Origin: Anaerolineaceae bacterium
Lineage (GTDB): Bacteria > Chloroflexota > Anaerolineae > Aggregatilineales > Phototrophicaceae
Length of the DNA stretch: 64,000 bases
Reading direction: 5' to 3'
NCBI GenBank assembly: GCA_002699585.1
Contig: PABP01000013.1
Coordinates: 109,403 to 173,402, forward strand
The translations under genes and the position numbers were made by a program. This document shows positions 57,901-64,000 of the stretch, one piece after another. Position 1 is the stretch's first letter; each line of letters begins with the position of its first letter. Under the pieces are notes generated by a model. That model did no database searches. It saw nothing but the letters and a program-made list of their open reading frames with translations, and was not told where the DNA came from.

Positions 57901-59034
57901 ATGTCACGCAAGTTTATTCGTTTTGTTTCTGTTTTGCTTGTTCTTAGTTTGGCACTGGGCAGTGGTTTCGCCCTCATTCAGGCACAGGATGAGCCGATCA
58001 AAATCGGTTTATCGTTCTCTGACTTCGCAACAGAACGTTGGAAGAACGAAGAAGTCCTGATGCGTCAGTTGCTTGAGGACCTGGGTTACGAAGTCATCTC
58101 GCAAGAAGCAAATCACGATGTCGTCCTCCAGAACAACCAGATCGATAACATGGTCACCCAGGGTGTTCAAGCGATTATCGTCATTCCTGAAGATGGCGAC
58201 GCCGTCTCCACCGCCGTTGATAATGCCGCAGAAGCCGGTGTTTACATACTGTCGTATGACCGCCTCATCAAATCCCCCAACATTGCCGCTTACCTATCGT
58301 TCAACAACGTTGAAGTTGGCCGTCAGCAAGCATTGGGCGTCCTGAGTGCGCTCGATATCGATGGTGGCGAATGGACCGCAGAAAATCCGGTTCGCCTGGT
58401 CAAGCTGGGTGGTAGCCCAACTGACAACAACGCGATCCTCTTCCGCCAGGGCCAGGATGAAATTCTGGAACCGTATGTTGAAGAAGGCATCATTGAAGTT
58501 GTTGCTGATCAGTGGGTTGATAACTGGGACGCAACCAACGCCCTGCGCATTATGGAAAATATCCTGACCGCACAGAATAACGAAATCGACGCGGTTGTGG
58601 CTTCTAACGACGGTACGGCTCTGGGTGCGTTACAAGCACTGTCGGCACAGGGTCTTGCTGGCGTCGTCCCGATCTCCGGCCAGGACGCAACGGCTGACGG
58701 TGTGAACAGCATTGTCCGCGGCGAACTGACTGTCTCGATCTTGAAAGATATCCGTGATCTGTCCCCATTGGCTGTCGAACTCATCGACTCCCTGGTCCAG
58801 GGCGAAGAAATCCCCGAACTCGAAGAATACACAATGGCTGAACTGACCAACGACGAAACCGTAGAAGGTACCGTCATGGCCTACTTCCTGCCTGTCTACC
58901 AGGTCAACGCAGACAATGCGTATGAATTGGTCGTCGAGAGTTTCTTCCAGTCTTACGACGATGTCTACCGCGACATCCCCGAAGACGAACGTCCTCCAGT
59001 CCCTGAAGAGATGGAAGCTGAATCCGAAGGCTAG
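57901..59034 (+). CDS. xylF: D-xylose ABC transporter substrate-binding protein
   Basis: 377 residues, secreted by a Sec signal (ends near LIQAQ). The periplasmic-binding-protein type 1 fold is clear, and the segment ILSYDRLI with the SNDGTALGALQAL hinge region matches XylF rather than ribose- or galactose-binding relatives. AAGGAG stands six bases before this ATG; upstream in-frame ATGs have none. xylG and xylH follow with the hairpin at 59064-59113 between, so xylF is probably expressed at a higher level. A lipobox is absent, which may mean a free or signal-anchored protein. Confidence 0.92.
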   Translation: MSRKFIRFVSVLLVLSLALGSGFALIQAQDEPIKIGLSFSDFATERWKNEEVLMRQLLEDLGYEVISQEANHDVVLQNNQIDNMVTQGVQAIIVIPEDGDAVSTAVDNAAEAGVYILSYDRLIKSPNIAAYLSFNNVEVGRQQALGVLSALDIDGGEWTAENPVRLVKLGGSPTDNNAILFRQGQDEILEPYVEEGIIEVVADQWVDNWDATNALRIMENILTAQNNEIDAVVASNDGTALGALQALSAQGLAGVVPISGQDATADGVNSIVRGELTVSILKDIRDLSPLAVELIDSLVQGEEIPELEEYTMAELTNDETVEGTVMAYFLPVYQVNADNAYELVVESFFQSYDDVYRDIPEDERPPVPEEMEAESEG

Positions 59035-59063
59035 ACCAGCCACACATCGTTATTCCGCAACAT

Positions 59064-59113
59064 AAAAGGGCTTTCCGGCTGGTTGAACTTACCAACTTGT
59101 CGGAAGTCCTTTT
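59064..59113 (+). terminator. Partial terminator/attenuator between xylF and xylG
   Basis: An imperfect stem of AAAAGGGCTTTCCG with CGGAAGTCCTTTT, with a long loop. It likely lets only part of the transcripts continue into xylG and xylH. Confidence 0.5.
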
Positions 59114-59134
59114 ATCAATAAGGACAGCAGTTTT

Positions 59135-60718
59135 ATGGCTATCGGGACCAATGATAACATCCTGGAATTTCGCAACGTCACGAAGCGCTTCGCGGGTGTC
59201 ACGGCACTCAGCGATGTGTCCTTTGAGATTCAGCGTGGGGAGATACATGGCTTGTGTGGCGAAAACGGCGCTGGCAAGTCAACGCTGATGAAAATCCTGG
59301 CCGGTGTCTACCCTGCGGGGACGTATGAAGGCACTGTGCTTTACGATGGACGCGAACTCAAATTGGAAAACAGCTCAATTCGTCAGGCGGCTGACGAGGG
59401 CATCGCCATTGTGTACCAAGAGCTAACCCTCGTCCCCAGTATGACGGTTGGGGAAAATATTTATCTCGGCAAGGAGCCAGTCGAACACGGCGTCATCAAC
59501 TGGGATAAGCTATACGCTGATACAAAACAGCTCCTTGAACAATACAACCTGGACATCAGCGCCCAGGCAACGTTAGGTGACCTCGGCGTGGGTAAGATGC
59601 AGATGACTGAAATCGCCAAGGCCATTTCGGAAAATGCGCGTGTCCTGATCCTGGACGAGCCGACCAGTGCGCTAACTGAAGCCGAGGTCGATAAGCTCAT
59701 GGAAATATTGGAAACGCTGAAGGCGCACGGGGTCACTTGCATTTACATCACGCATAAGTTGGAAGAGTTCTTCCACATAACAGACACCATCACCGTGTTA
59801 CGTGATGGCAAAGTCATCACCTCGCAGCCGACTGAAGATCTTGATCGCGAGATGCTGGTCAACCATATGGTCGGGCGCGAGATGAAGGAGCGGTTCCCAC
59901 AAGGGAACCATAAAGCGGGTAAGGTCGTGCTAGAAGTCGACGATTTGCATGCCGTTGACCCACGCACTGAACGTGAGGTGGTGCGCGGCGTATCGTTTGA
60001 GCTGCGCGAGGGTGAAATCCTGGGGATTGCCGGGTTGATGGGGTCGGGCCGAACTGAGTTAGTAACGACGATATTCGGTGAATACGGCAAGATCACCCGT
60101 GGTGCCGTCCGGTTGGATGGCAAACCGATTGTGGTGAAAAACTCCAAGCAAGCCATGGAATATGGCATCAGCCTGGTACCGGAAGATCGCAAGACACATG
60201 GCCTTGTTCTGATTCAATCGGTGCTCAAGAATATTTCCTTGCCCAATCTGGGGCGCTTCTCCTCTATGTTTTCGATCAACAATGATGCTGAGCTGAAAGA
60301 AAGCATGTCCTATGCTCATAGTCTGTCGATTAAAGCACCCAACTTGCATGTCCCCGTTGAATCACTTTCCGGCGGCAACCAACAGAAAGTCGTCATATCC
60401 AAGTGGTTAATGTCCGAGCCGCACATTCTCATTCTGGATGACCCTACACGCGGCATTGATGTGGGCGCCAAATATGAGATTTATAAGCTCATGAACGAGC
60501 TTGCGGCCCAGGGCATCGCCATCATCATGATTTCTAGCGAGTTAGAAGAAGTGATGGGCATGAGTGACCGCATCATGGTGATGCATGAAGGACGAGCAGC
60601 AGGCATTATTGATGCGGCTGATGCAACGCAAGAAAAGATTATGGCTTTGGCAACTGGCACAGTGGTTAAAGAAAAACCTGTTATACCAGCAGAACCCGCT
60701 AAGGCTATTGGTAAATAA
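59135..60718 (+). CDS. xylG: Xylose ABC transporter ATPase (tandem nucleotide-binding domains)
   Basis: 527 residues, two fused ABC domains. The first has Walker A GENGAGKST at about 42-50, Walker B VLILDEPTSAL and signature LGVGKMQMTEIAKA. The second has the degenerate Walker A GLMGSGRTEL normal for this family, with signature LSGGNQQKVVISKWL and Walker B ILILDDPTRGIDVG. GTYEGTVLYDGRELK is typical of XylG. Drives sugar import together with XylF and XylH. An AAGGA ribosome site lies upstream with a rather long spacer. Confidence 0.93.
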   Translation: MAIGTNDNILEFRNVTKRFAGVTALSDVSFEIQRGEIHGLCGENGAGKSTLMKILAGVYPAGTYEGTVLYDGRELKLENSSIRQAADEGIAIVYQELTLVPSMTVGENIYLGKEPVEHGVINWDKLYADTKQLLEQYNLDISAQATLGDLGVGKMQMTEIAKAISENARVLILDEPTSALTEAEVDKLMEILETLKAHGVTCIYITHKLEEFFHITDTITVLRDGKVITSQPTEDLDREMLVNHMVGREMKERFPQGNHKAGKVVLEVDDLHAVDPRTEREVVRGVSFELREGEILGIAGLMGSGRTELVTTIFGEYGKITRGAVRLDGKPIVVKNSKQAMEYGISLVPEDRKTHGLVLIQSVLKNISLPNLGRFSSMFSINNDAELKESMSYAHSLSIKAPNLHVPVESLSGGNQQKVVISKWLMSEPHILILDDPTRGIDVGAKYEIYKLMNELAAQGIAIIMISSELEEVMGMSDRIMVMHEGRAAGIIDAADATQEKIMALATGTVVKEKPVIPAEPAKAIGK

Positions 60719-60751
60719 CTTCATCAGAGATTATGTTCAAGAGGTGCTTCC

Positions 60752-61972
60752 ATGAGTTCCGTATCAACTACTACTTCAGAGCCTCCTGATGGGGCTGGTA
60801 GTCCAATTTCAACGATAACAAACGCACTGCGTGCGAACCTACAAACCTATGCATTGATCGTGGCTACGCTGGTCATCTGGCTGTATTTTTCCTCGCAGAC
60901 GAATGGCAATTTCCTATCGCCTCAAAATTTCTCCAACCTGTTCCGGCAGATGGTTATCACGGGCTTTTTGTCCGTGGGTATGGTGCTGGTGATCGTCACA
61001 GGCAACATTGACTTATCCGTCGGTAAATTAGCCGGTTTTGTCTCCGTGGTGGTGGCCGCAGTACAGGCCAATTACCTTACCCAGATGTTCCCAGAACAAG
61101 GCATTCTGATTGCAGTGCTGTCGGTGCTGGTTGGCCTGGGCATTGGCATGCTGTATGGCGTCATCCAGGGCTACATCATTGCCTATATGGGCGTCACATC
61201 GTTTATCGTGACGCTGGGCAGCATGTGGCTGCTCAATGGGTTAATCCTGCTAGTAACAGAGGGCCGCACGATTCCAGCGAATCAGTCGGACTTTTCGCAG
61301 ATTGCCCAGGGGTATCTGCCTGAAGCTGTGGGGTGGATCATCGCGGTGGTGGTCATCGTCTGGCTGTTCTACTCCATGTTTAGAAGCCGCAGTCGTAAAC
61401 GGCGCTATAACTTCGAACTGCCACCCCTGGCCCTGGATGTGGCTAAGACGGCCGTGTTCTCATTTTTGATGCTCGCCTATGTTTATATGGTCAACCAGTA
61501 CAAGGGCATCCAGGCGCCGGTATTGATATTGGGCCTGGTAGCAATTGGCGTATCATATCTATCGAGCAATACACGCTTTGGTCGTTACGCGTATGCTATC
61601 GGCGGCAACCGACAAGCTGCGAAGTTCTCCGGCGTGAATATTCGTCGCAATATCTTCTTGATCTTCACATCCATGGGGTTGCTTTCCGGCGTATCCGGTG
61701 TGACGTTAGCTTCCTATGTGGGCTACGGTACGATTTCAGCAGGTCAAGGCTATGAGCTCGATGCTATCGCCGCCTGTATCCTGGGTGGTACGTCGACCCT
61801 GGGTGGTACGGGTACGGTATTGGGTGCAATGGTCGGCTCGCTGATTATGGTCAGCCTGACGAATGGCCTGCAAATGACCAACACGCCCGCCGCATGGCAA
61901 TATGTCCTCAAAGGACTGGTGCTGGTGATCGCGGTTTACGCCGATGTGCGCATCAAGCGTAGCAACACCTAG
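60752..61972 (+). CDS. xylH: Xylose ABC transporter permease
   Basis: 406 residues of the XylH/RbsC permease family with about ten helices after a 30-residue Ser/Thr-rich cytoplasmic start. Family stretches: TGFLSVGMVLVIVTGNIDLSVG, VTSFIVTLGSMWLLNG, AIGGNRQAAKFSGVN (the coupling EAA-like region) and GTSTLGGTGTVLGAMVG. GAGG lies six bases upstream of the ATG. Last gene of the xyl operon; no xylose isomerase or xylulokinase is in the window. Confidence 0.93.
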   Translation: MSSVSTTTSEPPDGAGSPISTITNALRANLQTYALIVATLVIWLYFSSQTNGNFLSPQNFSNLFRQMVITGFLSVGMVLVIVTGNIDLSVGKLAGFVSVVVAAVQANYLTQMFPEQGILIAVLSVLVGLGIGMLYGVIQGYIIAYMGVTSFIVTLGSMWLLNGLILLVTEGRTIPANQSDFSQIAQGYLPEAVGWIIAVVVIVWLFYSMFRSRSRKRRYNFELPPLALDVAKTAVFSFLMLAYVYMVNQYKGIQAPVLILGLVAIGVSYLSSNTRFGRYAYAIGGNRQAAKFSGVNIRRNIFLIFTSMGLLSGVSGVTLASYVGYGTISAGQGYELDAIAACILGGTSTLGGTGTVLGAMVGSLIMVSLTNGLQMTNTPAAWQYVLKGLVLVIAVYADVRIKRSNT

Positions 61973-61998
61973 TTAGGACGCTTTGCACTATAACGACG

Positions 61999-62062
61999 AC
62001 AGCCCTTCCCTCGCGCTATATCCTGACTAACCAGGTTTGGCGCTGAGGAAAGGGCTGTTTTT
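61999..62062 (+). terminator. Terminator after xylH
   Basis: Arms beginning ACAGCCCTTCCCTC and ending GAGGAAAGGGCTGT form a long stem (with one mismatch region and an internal smaller hairpin) followed by TTTTTC. It ends the xyl operon. Confidence 0.88.
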
Positions 62063-62525
62063 CTTGTGGAGCTATATTGCCTAGTCTTAGTAGAACTCGT
62101 AACCGTGCACGTATGTGAGATTTGCTATCCCTATCCTTATTAGTATCGCTGCAACCCCATTTTTGTCCTCCAAAAGTCGGAAAACAGACTCTACCACGTC
62201 AGGATACGTAATAAAAAAGGCATTTTGGCTGATCCCAATTGAAGATTAGCGCACTTCAGATATGCGTACTTGATATTTACCCTTCCACAGACCATCTAAC
62301 AATCTACGCCTAAGTCTAGCATTAAGTTTGAAGGCAATATTCAGGCGTCATAGCTCTGCTATTAACGGGAAATATGCCCAGGCATTCGTTATGAGCTAAG
62401 AGTTTTACGGGTTAACACGTATTTGCACTATTGAGAGTTTGGCGCATGCTGATAATAGATGTTTCAAAACATTACAACGAAATAGACGTTCGTTTACAGG
62501 TCCGAGAGAGATTGAAATAAAGACT
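62063..62525. other. Intergenic region before the tandem secreted genes
   Basis: About 460 bases with no supportable gene. A frame opens at 62439 upstream of the real start but lacks a ribosome site and signal-peptide character. I see no clear promoter or hairpin; the region is A/T rich. Confidence 0.45.
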
Positions 62526-63110
62526 ATGAAAAAAGCTTCAATAACAATTTTCGCAGTGTGTATCACTCTATTGGCCGTGATGGGCAGCGCCTTTACGCAA
62601 GCCCAAGATGATGGCCGCATCAACATGGTTGGCCACTTCGGTGGCGATAACCTGTACTGCGAAAACATCGACGGCTGCACCCTGCTCAATACAGATGGGG
62701 ATTTCATGTGGAATGTGCCACAGTCCGTGATTGATGAGACTTTCGCCAATGCGTGCGAAGTCGGCATCTCGCAAGAAATCGAAGCGGGCATGGGTACCTA
62801 TGGCCCCAGCGTACTGGTCGTGAGCTGCTATGAAGGCTACGAGCCGACCCTCAAACTGAAAGCCTTTGATGAGCATGGCAAGATTAACGAGATTCGCTTT
62901 CCACGCGATTACAGCCCTGTAACCGCTGCGACGGCAGAACCCACTGAAGAAACAGCGACTCCGACACCGAGTCCGACAGAATCACCGACACCAAGTCCGA
63001 CACCAAGTCCGACGCCAAGCCCAACGCCATCGCCGACACCGAGTCCGACACCACCGCCTGTCGATCCATGCAGTTTTAACCCGCAATCACCTGTTGTGCC
63101 GATGTGCTAA
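62526..63110 (+). CDS. Small secreted protein, tandem family copy 1, with Pro/Thr/Ser-rich tail
   Basis: I do not recognise the family. 194 residues from the ATG at 62526: a Sec signal (to TQAQ), a core of about 105 residues (DDGRINMVGHFGGDNLYCEN, DGCTLLN, WNVPQSVID, ACEVGISQEIEAGMGTYG, SCYEGYEPTLKLKAFDEHGK, INEIRFPRDYSP) with four conserved cysteines, then AEPTEETATPT and a PTPS repeat tail ending PVVPMC. The core looks like a disulfide-bonded extracellular domain; the tail resembles glycosylated linkers. Two paralogues follow. Surface display or matrix roles are inferred. Confidence 0.75.
   Translation: MKKASITIFAVCITLLAVMGSAFTQAQDDGRINMVGHFGGDNLYCENIDGCTLLNTDGDFMWNVPQSVIDETFANACEVGISQEIEAGMGTYGPSVLVVSCYEGYEPTLKLKAFDEHGKINEIRFPRDYSPVTAATAEPTEETATPTPSPTESPTPSPTPSPTPSPTPSPTPSPTPPPVDPCSFNPQSPVVPMC
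62958..63057 (+). repeat. Short tandem repeat coding the PTPS tail of copy 1
   Basis: About eight 12-base units of the type ACACCAAGTCCG with third-base changes code Pro-Thr-Pro-Ser repeats. Unit number is lower in the second paralogue, so length likely varies by slippage. Confidence 0.8.
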
Positions 63111-63188
63111 GTACCTACAAGCATCCAGAACAATAACAGTTTGACAAGCATGACCCTATTTCTAAACAGTAAGGATAAACGTTACACC

Positions 63189-63710
63189 ATGAAAAAGCGT
63201 TTTCTCATTATCACTACACTAATCGCGGTACTGGCTATGGTAGGCCTTGCACAGGCCCAGGATGATGGCCGCATCAACATGGTTGGCCACTTCGGTGGCG
63301 ATAACCTGTACTGCGATAACATCGACGGCTGCACCCTGCTCAATACAGATGGGGAATTCCTGTGGAATGTGCCGAAGTCTGTGATTGATGAGACTTTCAC
63401 CAATGCGTGCGAAGTCGGCATCTCGCAGGAAATCGAAGCTGGCATGGGCACTTATGGCCCCAGCCTGTTGGTCATTAGCTGTTATGAAGGCTATGAACCG
63501 ACTCTCAAGCTCAAAGCCTTCGATGAACATGGCAAAATCAATGAGATTCGCTTCCCACGCGATTATAGCCCGGTGAGCGCTGCGACTGCAGAACCCACTG
63601 AAGAAACAGCGACACCAACGCCAAGTGCAACCCCCAGCCCGACACCGTCGCCAACGCCGCCACCCTGCGCGTGGACTCCGACATCAGACATACAACCTCA
63701 GGTTTGCTAA
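63189..63710 (+). CDS. Small secreted protein, tandem family copy 2
   Basis: 173 residues from the ATG at 63189. Signal peptide ends at AQAQ, and the core is nearly identical to copy 1 (DDGRINMVGHFGGDNLYCDN, ACEVGISQEIEAGMGTYGPS). The tail is shorter (PTPSATPSPTPSPTPPP) and ends with the different CAWTPTSDIQPQVC. The core is far more conserved than signal or tail, so it is under selection. 78 bases separate it from copy 1, and the third copy follows after 74 bases. Function unknown. Confidence 0.75.
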   Translation: MKKRFLIITTLIAVLAMVGLAQAQDDGRINMVGHFGGDNLYCDNIDGCTLLNTDGEFLWNVPKSVIDETFTNACEVGISQEIEAGMGTYGPSLLVISCYEGYEPTLKLKAFDEHGKINEIRFPRDYSPVSAATAEPTEETATPTPSATPSPTPSPTPPPCAWTPTSDIQPQVC

Positions 63711-63784
63711 TCGGAAGCATCAGAAGTCCAGTTTGAAGATTTTTAGAACAACATCCGTATATTCAACACAATAAGGACAAGAAC

Positions 63785-64000
63785 ATGAAAAACCGTATCT
63801 TCACACTCTTAGCCCTATGCGTTGCTGTAAGTGCCCTGATGGTTGCTGGCTTCGCCCAGGCCCAGGATGATGGCCGCATTAACGTAGTTGGCCACTTCGG
63901 CGGCGATACCCTGTACTGCAACATGGATGACGGCTGTACCCTGCTCAATGGCACAGGTGGTTTTCTGTGGAATGTGCCGCAGTCGGTGATTGATGAAACC
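63785..64000 (+). CDS. Small secreted protein, tandem family copy 3 (cut by window edge)
   Basis: The first 72 codons of a third paralogue: signal peptide (MKNRIFTLLALCVAVSALMV), then DDGRINVVGHFGGDTLYCNM, DGCTLLN and WNVPQSVIDET, more divergent than copies 1 and 2. AAGGA stands six bases before the ATG. The tail and stop codon lie outside the window. The array may continue. Confidence 0.75.
   Translation, partial: MKNRIFTLLALCVAVSALMVAGFAQAQDDGRINVVGHFGGDTLYCNMDDGCTLLNGTGGFLWNVPQSVIDET

Noticed and set aside
1..64000. CRISPR arrays, tRNA genes, IS elements or phage genes
   Set aside because: I found no direct-repeat/spacer pattern, no T-loop-bearing tRNA and no transposase or integrase frame; repeats present are coding tandem repeats.

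Overview
The window looks like a chromosomal segment from a free-living Gram-variable bacterium, most likely a member of the Chloroflexota (Anaerolineae-like). That placement is inference. It rests on the mix of a K+-independent proton-pumping pyrophosphatase, an archaellin-like pilin, MacB-type ATPases carrying an AbrB-like tail, very large PKD-repeat surface proteins, and many lipoproteins and SBP-dependent importers next to assimilatory sulfite reduction genes. There is no rRNA, tRNA, CRISPR array, phage or IS element that I can support. Operons are compact, with frequent 4-base ATGA overlaps.

Layout: 0-0.06 kb is the first codons of a minus-strand membrane protein. 0.5-3.1 kb is hppA. 3.3-10.4 kb is a run of exported redox proteins: a Tat-exported DUF362 protein, a five-heme cytochrome, a YVTN propeller/di-heme lipoprotein with an aberrant second heme motif, and an FG-GAP propeller fused to a cytochrome c domain. 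10.4-14.0 kb (minus) has a GH2 glycosidase and a radical SAM protein. 14.3-19.9 kb (minus) is a translationally coupled MacAB-like export operon: adaptor lipoprotein, FtsX-type permease and two ATPases. 20.2-25.3 kb has an SDR, an Opp/Dpp-type permease pair, a PsbP-like lipid-anchored or membrane protein and a convergent family-5 solute-binding protein. 25.6-26.2 kb is a solitary archaellin-like gene. 26.8-35.7 kb is one 2,971-residue secreted multidomain protein. 35.8-38.5 kb (minus) pairs a TIR-TM-FGE protein with an unknown secreted protein.

38.8-43.0 kb is a phosphonate/phosphite-type ABC importer (phnD, phnC and an unusually large PhnE). 43.3-49.3 kb is a phosphorelay cluster: a 7TM-GAF-PAS-PAS histidine kinase, a receiver-only regulator and a receiver-PAS-GAF histidine kinase. 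49.5-57.4 kb is an assimilatory sulfate reduction and siroheme operon, preceded by a good promoter, a foldable leader and an intrinsic terminator. It encodes APS/PAPS reductase, precorrin-2 dehydrogenase, a CbiX/DR2241-type chelatase, SUMT, a TrpD-like protein, sulfite reductase and an unknown partner. It can therefore make its own siroheme cofactor. 57.9-62.0 kb is the xylFGH xylose importer. 62.5 kb to the end holds three tandem paralogues of a small secreted protein of unknown function with proline/threonine/serine-rich tails; the last is cut by the window edge.

Most notable: the attenuator-type leader before the sulfur operon; a sulfite reductase whose N-terminal half also carries a four-cysteine set and whose C-terminus looks HEPN-like; the AbrB-tailed ABC ATPase; the SCSCH heme site; the TIR-FGE/secreted pair; the split PhnE; and the tandem triplet at the right end.
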